Of a stretch of DNA of 39,665 nucleotides, positions 25,216-33,614 are shown one piece after another (positions within the stretch are counted from its first letter, which is position 1; every line of letters begins with the position of its first letter). Origin of the DNA: Candidatus Scatonaster coprocaballi. GTDB taxonomy: Bacteria; Bacillota; Clostridia; Saccharofermentanales; Saccharofermentanaceae. The notes beneath the pieces were generated by a model that saw only the letters and a program-made list of their open reading frames with translations, did not search any database and was not told the origin of the DNA. The DNA is taken from positions 1 through 39,665 of the forward strand of contig JAGHVD010000052.1 in NCBI GenBank assembly GCA_018064475.1, read 5' to 3'. The translations under genes were made by a program, and so were the position numbers.

Positions 25216-26886
25216 TCAGAACTGATTGTAGATGAACTGCGCGGCGTCGTAGCCCTCACCGTACGCGCCAAATACCAGAATGATCATCACTAATATGGTA
25301 AAAGCACCCCATCTCAATGGCATGGGCAGCTTCTTCTCCATCTTGTCCCGTACAGATCCGGAACGTCCGATTATGCTGACAATGATCAGTACCAGCGTAC
25401 CGATACCTAAGATGACATAATCCGCACGGTTGATTCCCAACTGCAGCATTGCATTGCTAGAAAGAAGGTTCCAGTTCCACGTCGTGAACAATGTTCCGAA
25501 CATCTTGAAGGTCATCGGCACATCCCGATAGCAGTCGAAGAGTCGAAGTGCGCTCATTAGGAGCACTGTACGACCGACCTGGAAAGTCTTATAAGATGTA
25601 CTTGTCAAAGCATTGCGCTCCGTGTTGACCTTCTTATGGAACTTCGCATAAAGCGGTTCCAGTTCCTGCGAGATCATAATGACCACGAAGTTTCCAAGTC
25701 CCCATACAATGAAGTTCCAGCTGGCGCCGTGCCAGATACCGGTTGCGAACCATACAACGAAGGAAGCCAGATATACCGGAACACGCTTGCCCATCTTCTC
25801 CGGAAGATGCTTGCGGCTCCATTTGCTGAGCTTCAGCATCGGACCGCTGACAGAAATCGGGTAGAAGATATAATCTGTGAACCAGGTACCCATCGTAATA
25901 TGCCAACGACGCCAATACTCGGCGATGTTTTTGCTGAAGAACGGGCGTTCGAAGTTCTCCTTGACCGGAATCGCCAGCATCTCGGCAATACCAATGGTGA
26001 TATCGATGCCTCCGGTAAAATCCGCGTACAGTTCGAGCGCATAGAACATCATGACCATAAAGACGAACATACCCTTGTAGTTCTCCGGTGTCTCAATCAT
26101 GACCTTCACTGCCGGAAGGATACGGTCCGCAATGACCAGTTTCTTGAAGAAACCCCAGATCACACGTTCCAAACCTCGTGCGACCACACGGCCGGAGAAG
26201 TCGTGCGGTGTATAAAGCTCGCGACTTAGGTCACCATATCGGCTGATCGGGCCCTGTACAAGCTGGGGGAAAAAACTTACAAACAGTGCATACTTGAAGA
26301 AATTCTTCTGTGCTTCATGGCGGTCACGATACACATCGATGACATATCCCACCGCCTGAAAAGTATAGAACGACAGACCCATCGGAAGCGCAATATTCAG
26401 GAAACTGATGCGCTTCGAGATCTTAAAGACCGATAGGATACTGTTGATATTGTGAATGGTAAAGTCGGTATACTTCACGACGGCCAGGATCAGCAGTGCC
26501 AGGATGATGCCCACAGCCATGATGTGGCGGCGCTTCTTCTTCTGCTTCTCCTTGTAGAGTTTCCGAGCAGTCTTATCAACCGGTTCCTCTGTACTTTCCG
26601 CAAATGTCGGATCGTCTTTGACCAGTTGCGAACGTGCCTTCTCACGGGCTTTCATGTCCGCGATCTTGGCATCCGCCTGCATCTTATTCTTCGAGATCAG
26701 TAAGCCCGCCACATAGGTGATCACGGTGACAGCAAGGATATAAAGGAGACATTTCCATCCTGCATAGTAATAGAAAACATAAGACCCCAGCAGCAGAAGC
26801 GGCCATTGGGTCTTCTTAGGTAGCACATAGTAAAGCGTCACCAGCGCCAGAACAAAACCGATAAAAATATACGAAGCAAAATGCAT
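25216..26886 (-). CDS. MBOAT family O-acyltransferase (DltB/AlgI-like)
   Basis: A 556-residue multi-spanning membrane protein of the MBOAT family. Characteristic segments: PMGLSFYTFQAVGYVIDVYR, QGPISRY, EYWRRWHITMGTWF (His329) and TGIWHGASWNFI with the conserved catalytic His386. DltB and AlgI relatives pass activated acyl or aminoacyl groups across the membrane to surface polymers. Compared with typical family members it carries a long, highly charged insertion at about 66-121 rich in Lys, Ala and Glu, probably a cytoplasmic helix after the second or third membrane segment. It follows a carrier-protein gene by 66 bases on the same strand, which favours a DltB-like use of a thioester donor; alginate-type acetylation is the alternative. 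Confidence 0.92.
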   Translation of the reverse strand: MHFASYIFIGFVLALVTLYYVLPKKTQWPLLLLGSYVFYYYAGWKCLLYILAVTVITYVAGLLISKNKMQADAKIADMKAREKARSQLVKDDPTFAESTEEPVDKTARKLYKEKQKKKRRHIMAVGIILALLILAVVKYTDFTIHNINSILSVFKISKRISFLNIALPMGLSFYTFQAVGYVIDVYRDRHEAQKNFFKYALFVSFFPQLVQGPISRYGDLSRELYTPHDFSGRVVARGLERVIWGFFKKLVIADRILPAVKVMIETPENYKGMFVFMVMMFYALELYADFTGGIDITIGIAEMLAIPVKENFERPFFSKNIAEYWRRWHITMGTWFTDYIFYPISVSGPMLKLSKWSRKHLPEKMGKRVPVYLASFVVWFATGIWHGASWNFIVWGLGNFVVIMISQELEPLYAKFHKKVNTERNALTSTSYKTFQVGRTVLLMSALRLFDCYRDVPMTFKMFGTLFTTWNWNLLSSNAMLQLGINRADYVILGIGTLVLIIVSIIGRSGSVRDKMEKKLPMPLRWGAFTILVMIILVFGAYGEGYDAAQFIYNQF

Positions 26887-26952
26887 AGGTTCGTCTTCAT
26901 CTCCGCGCGCATCATGTCATGCTTTCACACGACCCCCGTACGGAAGTGTCTC

Positions 26953-27183
26953 TTACTCCTCGTCCTGAAGTTTCTCAATCAGCGACCACAGTGCCTGGGC
27001 AGAATTGAAGTTCTCAGGGATCATGTACTCCGCGGAGACCACCACGTCGAAGCGGTCTGCAATCTCGGAGACGAGAGAAATAATATCGAAAGAGTCGAGG
27101 ATCTTGCCATCGACCAGATTTGTAGCAGTTTCATAATCCACATCCGGGTGGATCTCTTGTAGAATCTCAATCAGTTCATCCAT
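26953..27183 (-). CDS. Acyl/aminoacyl carrier protein (DltC-like)
   Basis: A 76-residue acidic carrier protein. The phosphopantetheine attachment site is LDSFDIISL with Ser31. Its size and the context (amino-acid adenylating enzyme, MBOAT, SGNH) suit a D-alanyl-carrier type protein rather than the fatty-acid ACP. It is the first gene of a transcript with the MBOAT gene. GAGGT lies seven bases before the ATG. A fatty-acid carrier role for PlsC cannot be excluded from sequence alone. Confidence 0.85.
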   Translation of the reverse strand: MDELIEILQEIHPDVDYETATNLVDGKILDSFDIISLVSEIADRFDVVVSAEYMIPENFNSAQALWSLIEKLQDEE

Positions 27184-27215
27184 TTTTCTTACCTCAAGAC
27201 TTCTTATTCACCGAT

Positions 27216-27244
27216 ATGATACCATTTTCCTCTGCATTTGGTAA
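27216..27244 (-). promoter_or_regulatory. Candidate promoter of the carrier-protein/MBOAT transcript
   Basis: Minus strand: TATCAT (27216-27221), 17-base spacer, TTACCA (27239-27244), with the -10 32 bases from the start codon at 27183. Confidence 0.55.
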
Positions 27245-27259
27245 GCGTCTAAGCTGGAT

Positions 27260-27288
27260 TTGACACAATCCCCTTCTGAACATACAAT
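27260..27288 (+). promoter_or_regulatory. Near-consensus promoter of the TIR-domain gene
   Basis: Plus strand: TTGACA (27260-27265), exactly 17 bases, TACAAT (27283-27288). This is the best sigma-A promoter match in the window. It predicts a leader of about 75 bases before the TTG start at 27371 and stands back to back with the carrier-protein promoter. Confidence 0.75.
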
Positions 27289-27354
27289 TTATACATAGTT
27301 ATAATAATTTCAAACAAGATTATTCGGTTTGTCTGAAAGATGCCAACGGATCAA

Positions 27355-27363
27355 GTGGGGAGG
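27355..27363 (+). promoter_or_regulatory. Ribosome-binding site fixing a TTG start for the TIR gene
   Basis: GTGGGGAGG ends seven bases before the TTG at 27371. The frame is open upstream to a TTG at 27329, but that codon has no site. Confidence 0.65.
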
Positions 27364-27370
27364 TTTTTCC

Positions 27371-28750
27371 TTGGAGCCTAAGATCAACTGTGATGAATCA
27401 AGACCCTATATTTTCATCAGTTACGCCCATCTGGACTGGGAACGCGTGTGTCCGATCCTAGATAGGCTATATGAATCAGGCTTCAATCTCTGGTACGACA
27501 AGATCATCACCGCCGGTACTTCATGGGATGACAATATTGCATTGCACATTGATGCCAGCGCGTATTTCATCGCTTTTGTCAGCGAGAACTACTTAAATTC
27601 CGACAACTGCAAGGATGAACTCAGTTACGCAAGAGACCTGAATAAAGAGATGCTCCTCATCTACCTCGATGAAGTGAACCTCCCTTCTGGCCTAGCCATG
27701 CGTCTCAACCGAAGCCAGGCCGTTATCTGGAACCCGCAGGATGATTCGTATTCCGACGAGGATTTCGCGAAGATCACGAATGCCCAAGGTATTCGAAAGG
27801 CTTTGCTGAATTCGGATGAGACAGACGAAGATTCAGAAGAGAAAGAAGTTGGCACTTCGACGCCGACTACCGTCTCAGAAGCCATCCCGCCTGTTTCCCA
27901 GGTGCAGGCCACGCAACCCTCGACGGATACTTCCGCCCAGTCTACGAAAGATCTCTCCAAGGTAAAAGCACTCCAGATTGCATTGATTGCAGCAGTAGCG
28001 GTACTTGCGATCGGACTATGCTTTACGCTGGTGTATATTTTTACCAAGGACAAAGGGGACGATTCCATCGATGCGACCACTTCGGAAGAATCCGTTGACG
28101 GCGACGAATTCGACCCCTATGAAAATAATGAATTGAAATACAAAGATGCGCTGGGTGCCGAGCAGGTCTCCTTCGAATATTGGGTGGATAATGATGAGGA
28201 AGAGAAAGTATCGAGGATCTACTATTGGGTAGAACTTCATAATCCGAATCAAGATGTCTTCATCGAAGATGTGAAGTTGAAGTTCACAATACGAGGCCAA
28301 GATGGTTCGACCATCGACACATCGGATGACTATTGCTACTACATTCTTGCCGGTGACACAGTAACATATTTCGGAAGCTTTGAAGATCCTCTCTACGAAG
28401 GGCCTGATATCGTTCATGAGGTGACCTGTGAAGTCGCGGATACCGATTGGAATGAACTGGGTGATCAGGAACTGAGTCCTTATTCTGAAATCACGATTAA
28501 AGACGATAAGCTATGGTGCGATGAATCATCGGGAGAGATCCGCTTTACAGGAGATATTACTCTCGGTCCAAATACCGATCCGGACATCAAAGTCCTTGCC
28601 ATTTTCTACAAAGATGGGAAGTGCGTGTACGTAGATGAGGGCTATATAGAGGATCTCAAGCCTGGTGAACAGGGATTCTCTTTCGAGCTCTTAGCCTTGG
28701 CCTCGGATATTCCTGCGTATGATGACTACAAACTTAAGGTTGTAGTTTAA
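27371..28750 (+). CDS. Membrane-anchored TIR-domain protein
   Basis: A 459-residue protein. Residues 10 to about 145 are a TIR domain: strand RPYIFISYAH, then GFNLWYDKIITAGTSWDDN, YFIAFVSENYLNS, CKDELSYA (Glu83 in the place of the catalytic glutamate of NAD-cleaving TIR domains) and EMLLIYLDEV. A Ser/Thr-rich linker, one membrane helix (about 200-225) and an outside domain of about 230 residues follow; the latter alternates strands in a pattern like FxLYD-type beta-sandwich modules (ELHNPNQDVFIEDVKLKF). There is no signal peptide, so the TIR part should be cytoplasmic. TIR domains act as adaptor or NADase modules in signalling and phage defence; no nuclease, STING or SIR2 partner is seen here. 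The gene lies opposite in strand, between the adenylating-enzyme gene and the carrier gene. Confidence 0.85.
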   Translation: MEPKINCDESRPYIFISYAHLDWERVCPILDRLYESGFNLWYDKIITAGTSWDDNIALHIDASAYFIAFVSENYLNSDNCKDELSYARDLNKEMLLIYLDEVNLPSGLAMRLNRSQAVIWNPQDDSYSDEDFAKITNAQGIRKALLNSDETDEDSEEKEVGTSTPTTVSEAIPPVSQVQATQPSTDTSAQSTKDLSKVKALQIALIAAVAVLAIGLCFTLVYIFTKDKGDDSIDATTSEESVDGDEFDPYENNELKYKDALGAEQVSFEYWVDNDEEEKVSRIYYWVELHNPNQDVFIEDVKLKFTIRGQDGSTIDTSDDYCYYILAGDTVTYFGSFEDPLYEGPDIVHEVTCEVADTDWNELGDQELSPYSEITIKDDKLWCDESSGEIRFTGDITLGPNTDPDIKVLAIFYKDGKCVYVDEGYIEDLKPGEQGFSFELLALASDIPAYDDYKLKVVV

Positions 28751-28912
28751 TTCTCCTACGTTAATAGTCTACATAACGGATCCAGTCCGGTATTCAGAAT
28801 GCTCGAGATAATCAGGAAAAGCAACGAGGTGGGATTCCCCTCCGTCATGTCGATCATGGACGAATTACGCATATTGTGAGCCATTCACCTCTTTATTTGC
28901 TACAAAGATTCT

Positions 28913-30427
28913 TCACTTCTTCAGCATGGCAGCAAGGGTCACGCGGTCCGTCTTTCCGTTACTGGTCAGCGGGATCCGTTCCAGTTTGCGTGTCACATTC
29001 GGCACCATATATCGTGGAAGGCTGTCTTTCAGGAGGACCTTCATATCGGCCTCTTCCTTATTTCCGCTATAGAAAAGCACGATCTTCCCCTTCTCTTTAT
29101 CGTAGATGCAGGCCGCGCCGGTGATCCCTTCGATCATCTGCGCATTCACCTCGATCTCACCCAGTTCGATGCGGTGTCCCATGTGTTTGATCTGGAAATC
29201 CTTACGGGACACGAACATCAACTCGCCACGCTCGTTGTATCGGCCAATGTCACCGGTCCTATAGATGAGTTCCAGCCATCCGGTCTGAAGCGGATTCAAA
29301 GTGAAAGCTTCCGATGTTTTCTGCGGATTATTCATGTAGCCTAAGGTCAAAGACGTACCACGGATACAGATCTCACCCTGCTCGCCGCTTTCCTTCGTGA
29401 CCTCATGGTTGTCCTCATCCAGAAGGATGATGTCTGTGTTATCGAACGGGCGTCCGATCGGAATCGCTTCGCCATCTTCGAATTCATGGTTCACGCGGTA
29501 GTAGCAGCACATGCCCGTACCTTCCGTCGGTCCGTATAAATTGGTAAAAGTAGCCTCCGGCAATGCCTGTCGCCACATTCTGAACTGCTTGATCGGGAAT
29601 ACTTCCGAACCGAAAGCGATGGTCCGCAGGTACTTCGGAATCTCCGTCTTAAAAGTGTTGAAAGTAGAGATAATGGTCAGCGCCGATACCACCCAGCACA
29701 CCGTATTGATCTGGTGTTCATTGAGATACTGCACCAGTTTCAACGGTTGCATGAACAATGTCTTCGGCACGAAATACGTCGTCGCGCCATAGCGGATCGT
29801 CGGATAGAGTTCCTTGAAGCAGGCATCGAGATAGAGCGGGGTCTGGTTACCGAACACCGTCTCATCCGAGAAGCCCAGCACCTCAGAAAGCTGGTCAATA
29901 TAGTCGTTGACGGCACGGTGGCAACCTACTACGCCCTTCGGTACACCGGTCGAGCCGGAAGTAAATACGATATATAGCGGATCGGTATCGATGGAAGACT
30001 GATACACAGTCTCCAATGCATCCATATCGATCTCACTGGAAAGAAGTTCCTGGTAGCGGACGATTTTTCCTTGGAAACCAAGTCCTTCCGCAGCTTCGGC
30101 CGTCGCATCGTCGCAGATGAGAAGCGGCGCCTTCACGTTCTCCAGGATCAGCGAAATTCGCACCTGTGGCATCTCTGCATCGATCGGCACGTAGTAACTC
30201 CCTGCACGGATAATACCGAAGAACGCCGCAACCTCTTCAGGTGATTTTTCCATATAGACCACAATCGGACTTCTACGAATGCCGGTCTTCAGGATGAACG
30301 AGCCGATGCGGTCGATGGCCTCGTCCAGTTCACGGAACGTAAGCGTCGACTGCTCGCCGCAGAAAGCCGCTTTGTCTGGAAATTTCGCAACCGTATTCTT
30401 CAATTGGGAAAGTACATGATTATGCAT
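28913..30427 (-). CDS. Amino-acid adenylating enzyme (DltA/NRPS A-domain-like)
   Basis: A 504-residue stand-alone adenylation enzyme, the size of DltA. Motifs: VFTSGSTGVPKG (about 154-165), NLYGPTEGT, YRTGDIGRY, and RKDFQIKHMGHRIELGEIE, with the final catalytic Lys492 in LTSNGKTDR. Such enzymes make an aminoacyl-adenylate and load it onto a carrier protein. The gene follows the Asp/Glu-type racemase by 10 bases (AGGAG at the junction), so its substrate may be the racemase product, while the candidate carrier protein lies 1.7 kb downstream on the same strand. D-Ala is the substrate of true DltA; the binding-pocket residues were not assigned, so specificity is open. Confidence 0.88.
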   Translation of the reverse strand: MHNHVLSQLKNTVAKFPDKAAFCGEQSTLTFRELDEAIDRIGSFILKTGIRRSPIVVYMEKSPEEVAAFFGIIRAGSYYVPIDAEMPQVRISLILENVKAPLLICDDATAEAAEGLGFQGKIVRYQELLSSEIDMDALETVYQSSIDTDPLYIVFTSGSTGVPKGVVGCHRAVNDYIDQLSEVLGFSDETVFGNQTPLYLDACFKELYPTIRYGATTYFVPKTLFMQPLKLVQYLNEHQINTVCWVVSALTIISTFNTFKTEIPKYLRTIAFGSEVFPIKQFRMWRQALPEATFTNLYGPTEGTGMCCYYRVNHEFEDGEAIPIGRPFDNTDIILLDEDNHEVTKESGEQGEICIRGTSLTLGYMNNPQKTSEAFTLNPLQTGWLELIYRTGDIGRYNERGELMFVSRKDFQIKHMGHRIELGEIEVNAQMIEGITGAACIYDKEKGKIVLFYSGNKEEADMKVLLKDSLPRYMVPNVTRKLERIPLTSNGKTDRVTLAAMLKK

Positions 30428-30437
30428 GTTTCATCTC

Positions 30438-31121
30438 CTATGCCATACATGCCTTGACGCAAGACGCGGCAAGCACATCAATAATATCGATATAGTCTTC
30501 ATTCAGATCCATGGTGACCGTCGCCTGCGAAAGCTCCGTGCAACCCAGTACCACCGCTTCTGCCCCTGCTTGGAGCAAAGCGTTTCCGACTTCGGTAAAA
30601 TCACCTTCCGAGATGATCCGGCCGGCTTTGACGTCTTGGTAGATCATGTGCATGACACGTGCCTGACCAGCTTCATCCGGCCAGATGCAGGACACACCAT
30701 ACTCTTGCAACATCGATTCATACACATGCGACGCACGCGCGCCATCCGTAGCCATAACACCCACGGTACGGATACCACGCGCCTTCAAAGTCTTTCCTAA
30801 TTCGCCGATAGCATGAAGGATCGGGTGTCCGATTCCTTCTTCCAGATCTTTGTGGAATGCATGTGCAGTAACACATGGAATCGCCAATACTTCGGCACCG
30901 GCTTCGACAAGTGAACGGCCCGCTTCAACCATCTTCGGTCTCGGATCTTCTTCACTTCTTCCCAGAAGAAATGCCGTACGGTCAGGAATAGAGGGGCAAG
31001 AACGTATCCAGGTCTCAATGTGTTCCTGATCCGATTCAGCAGGCGTCAGTTCGACCACACGACGATAGAAATATGCTGTAGCCAGTGGTCCAAGTCCGCC
31101 AATGATGCCTAATGTCTTCAA
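30438..31121 (-). CDS. Aspartate/glutamate racemase family protein
   Basis: A 227-residue cofactor-independent racemase of the Asp/Glu group, which uses two cysteines to invert the alpha carbon. Cys83 in AIPCVTAHAF and Cys194 in VLGCTELS are both present; the first motif is usually PCNTAH, so Val replaces Asn. N-terminal GIIGGLGPLATA is typical of aspartate racemases. The start is TTG at 31121 with GAGAGGA seven bases before the codon. It is 29 bases after the transglutaminase-like gene and 10 before the adenylating enzyme, strongly suggesting joint expression. Amino-acid substrate is inferred; hydantoin or maleate-type relatives are alternatives. Confidence 0.88.
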   Translation of the reverse strand: MKTLGIIGGLGPLATAYFYRRVVELTPAESDQEHIETWIRSCPSIPDRTAFLLGRSEEDPRPKMVEAGRSLVEAGAEVLAIPCVTAHAFHKDLEEGIGHPILHAIGELGKTLKARGIRTVGVMATDGARASHVYESMLQEYGVSCIWPDEAGQARVMHMIYQDVKAGRIISEGDFTEVGNALLQAGAEAVVLGCTELSQATVTMDLNEDYIDIIDVLAASCVKACMA

Positions 31122-31150
31122 ATCTCTGTCCTCTCTTCGTTCTACGACGC

Positions 31151-32815
31151 TTACGGAATCTCCACCGGATACTGGGAAGCATCGTAATAGAAATAACCGC
31201 GATGGCTATCTGCGTACTGCTTCATCTGCTCTGAATTCCACATGAAGAAACGTGTACCTTCTCTGGTCGTCAGGGCATCGCAGTGATACCACTTGCCGTC
31301 GATCTTGACCGCATTCCAGAAGTGCTGTGCATAGGTGATCGGATCACGGCTGATGATGAAGTTCTCCAGTCCCGCGCGGGTATAGAGTGCGTAGCATGCG
31401 CACGCAGTATTGTAACAGTCGCCGATTCGGTTCTTAATGCCTTCGTATGCACCCTGGATCCAGCTTGTCTTCTCGGCATGACCCTGGTACTTGATGTTCC
31501 AGTCCACCCAGTTGAAGATTGCCTCGGCCTTCTCTCTTTCAGACATGCCATCTGTGATGATGCCCGCCAATACCTCGTCGCAGAGCGCCCAGAGATCATC
31601 CTCCGTGTACGGCTTATACACTACCGTTACCTTGATCTTCACCTCGGAATGGTTCCCCGCTGCATCGGTCGCAGAATAGGTTACCTCATACACGCCGTCT
31701 TTCTCTATATCTACCGCAGAATTATCCACAGTATAGGTCACATTCGGATCCGCATTGTCCGTCACGGTAACATTGTTCTTATACGCAATCGCCTGTCCGG
31801 TGATGACACTAATATCCTTGGTGCCGGAAATGACCGGCGGTTCTGTATCTTCCTGAAGGCTCAGATGAGAAGTCACGACCTGCTCATTGCCACCTAGGTC
31901 AGTAAGACGGATCTGAATGTCTCGATCACCTGCCGTCTCGAAATGTGGTTCATCCACATACTCGACTGTCACAGCAGTCGCATCCGTTAAGTCGGTAACC
32001 AGTTCCGAAGCTTCCTTCGGATATCCTGCAAAACCTGTATACTCTATGCCATTTGCACATGGTGGAATCGTATCCTGAAGATGCAGGATACTGTCGTAAC
32101 GGATACCGTCCACGCTGAAGGAGACGGTATAGTCTGCCGGCTGATTCATCTTTACATCACTCAATGGTGTCAGAAGACCTGCCTGCTCCTCCGCAAAGAC
32201 GAAGTCACTGACTTCAATTCGTGTGCTTCCTGCTTCTTTGGTGATCTCCGGATAAATTCCCACTACACGAAGCGTAGTTGTACCAGTGGAGACATTGCCA
32301 CCAAGATCGCGGAAGAGGATCGTCACATTCTGCTCCCCCACTTTCTTGAAGTCCGGCTCGACCTGGAACTCCGCAGTGACTGCTGTCTGGTCATTCATCG
32401 TTACAATGAAATCATCCGGCACAAGCGGCATACCATACATGGTCGTCTTCGGCGCTACGGCCACGACCGGTGCAACTGTATCTCGAACAGTGAGCTTTGA
32501 CTCATAGGTCTTATTACCGATCTGAATCGTAATCGGGTACTCACCCGGTACATTCACATCGTATTTCGATGTACCGAAAGCAAAAGAAGCTGAACGTTTA
32601 TCTCGCTTGAAGCGTACAAAGTCAGAGGCCTGAAGCGGTGTTCCGGCTTCGATCGCGCACTCTTTGAAGACGCGCTTCTCACGATCAATATACATGTAGC
32701 CTGCAACCACAAGTGCCACGACGACGGCTAATATTGCGCCAATCACGATCAACTTGCGCAGCCAGGACTTCTTCTTTGGTTTCTCTATCGGTTTTTCTTC
32801 AACTGTCTTCTTCAT
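31151..32815 (-). CDS. Membrane-anchored Ig-repeat protein with transglutaminase-like domain
   Basis: A 554-residue protein with a basic cytoplasmic tail, one membrane helix (about 22-43), several outside Ig-like repeats, each about 80-90 residues and ending in patterns such as RDLGGN, TDLGGN or TDAAGN (DUF5011/bacterial Ig type), and a C-terminal transglutaminase core. The likely triad is Cys467 in GDCYNTA, His498 in AQHFWNAV and Asp513 in WYHCDA. Such proteins may cleave or cross-link peptides in the cell wall. The ribosome site is poor. The gene stands between a CpXC gene (33 bases upstream) and the racemase (29 bases downstream). Confidence 0.88.
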   Translation of the reverse strand: MKKTVEEKPIEKPKKKSWLRKLIVIGAILAVVVALVVAGYMYIDREKRVFKECAIEAGTPLQASDFVRFKRDKRSASFAFGTSKYDVNVPGEYPITIQIGNKTYESKLTVRDTVAPVVAVAPKTTMYGMPLVPDDFIVTMNDQTAVTAEFQVEPDFKKVGEQNVTILFRDLGGNVSTGTTTLRVVGIYPEITKEAGSTRIEVSDFVFAEEQAGLLTPLSDVKMNQPADYTVSFSVDGIRYDSILHLQDTIPPCANGIEYTGFAGYPKEASELVTDLTDATAVTVEYVDEPHFETAGDRDIQIRLTDLGGNEQVVTSHLSLQEDTEPPVISGTKDISVITGQAIAYKNNVTVTDNADPNVTYTVDNSAVDIEKDGVYEVTYSATDAAGNHSEVKIKVTVVYKPYTEDDLWALCDEVLAGIITDGMSEREKAEAIFNWVDWNIKYQGHAEKTSWIQGAYEGIKNRIGDCYNTACACYALYTRAGLENFIISRDPITYAQHFWNAVKIDGKWYHCDALTTREGTRFFMWNSEQMKQYADSHRGYFYYDASQYPVEIP

Positions 32816-32848
32816 ACTTCTATACTATAGCACCTTCAGAATGAATTA

Positions 32849-33559
32849 TCACGATTTTGAACCGAGAATTTTCATGGTCCAATTCGCATCGATCAACTCG
32901 TATGCTGTCGATTTCTCGCTTTCCACACGATCACCGAACATGTTGATCACTTCATCATAGAGACCCTCCGGCCAGACGACCCACAAGGTCTTTCCATCCT
33001 TGCCCATGATGACCAGTCCGTCTTCTCCGTCCTGTCGATCGTAGAGGACCTGTGCCGCCAGAAAATCCGGCTGCTGTCTGAGGAACTGTGCAAATACGAA
33101 AGCCTTGGTGATCTCTACATATCGATCATCCAAATCCGCATCTGCAATCTTGATCTTCTCGCACAATTCATTGATGGAGCGTACCGCACGCATCGTGCAG
33201 ACCTTGGCCGCCTTCATCATGTCGTCGGACCACTTCTCCTGCTGCGCATTGAGTTTGGCCAGAGCAACTTCCGTCTCATCCGGCAGAAGGTAGATCATGA
33301 GTGCTTTTCCCATATCATCATAAAGACATGGATAGGTCACTGCGATCGACTCGCCACAGTCCGGGCACTTATACTGGAAGAAAGAACCATCCAGCACCTG
33401 CGCCTTCTCTTCCGGGTGAAGGGATACATTCACACAAGCTCGAAGTGTCAACGTATGGGTCTTACCGCACTTCGGGCAGGTCAGATCCGCTTTGACCGGC
33501 TTGTATCGCTCATTCTCTCCCGGTGTCAGGTTGAATTCTTTCTCGTTTTCCTTACTCAT
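32849..33559 (-). CDS. CpXC domain protein
   Basis: A 236-residue soluble protein with two zinc-type cysteine pairs, CPKCG (Cys28, Cys31) and CPDCG (Cys65, Cys68), and the following PCLYDDMGKALMIYLLPDE segment, as in the CpXC family. The family is of unknown function, probably a small zinc-binding module. The C-terminal two thirds is helical with no recognised motif. GAGG stands eight bases before the ATG. It lies between the amidase and the transglutaminase-like gene, on the same strand. Confidence 0.85.
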   Translation of the reverse strand: MSKENEKEFNLTPGENERYKPVKADLTCPKCGKTHTLTLRACVNVSLHPEEKAQVLDGSFFQYKCPDCGESIAVTYPCLYDDMGKALMIYLLPDETEVALAKLNAQQEKWSDDMMKAAKVCTMRAVRSINELCEKIKIADADLDDRYVEITKAFVFAQFLRQQPDFLAAQVLYDRQDGEDGLVIMGKDGKTLWVVWPEGLYDEVINMFGDRVESEKSTAYELIDANWTMKILGSKS

Positions 33560-33614
33560 TGTCTCTTCCTCTTTTCTAAAAATCTACTATACTTTTTGTT
33601 TTCTTCAAGCTAAA

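Noticed and set aside
27371-28750. Reading the TIR gene alone as a known anti-phage system such as Thoeris
   Set aside because: Thoeris needs a ThsA partner with SIR2/SLOG or macro domains; no such gene is present, and the protein is membrane-anchored.
28751-28912. Possible terminator near GAGGTGGGATTCCCCTC downstream of the TIR gene
   Set aside because: The stem is short with a bulge and has no T-run; not strong enough to call.
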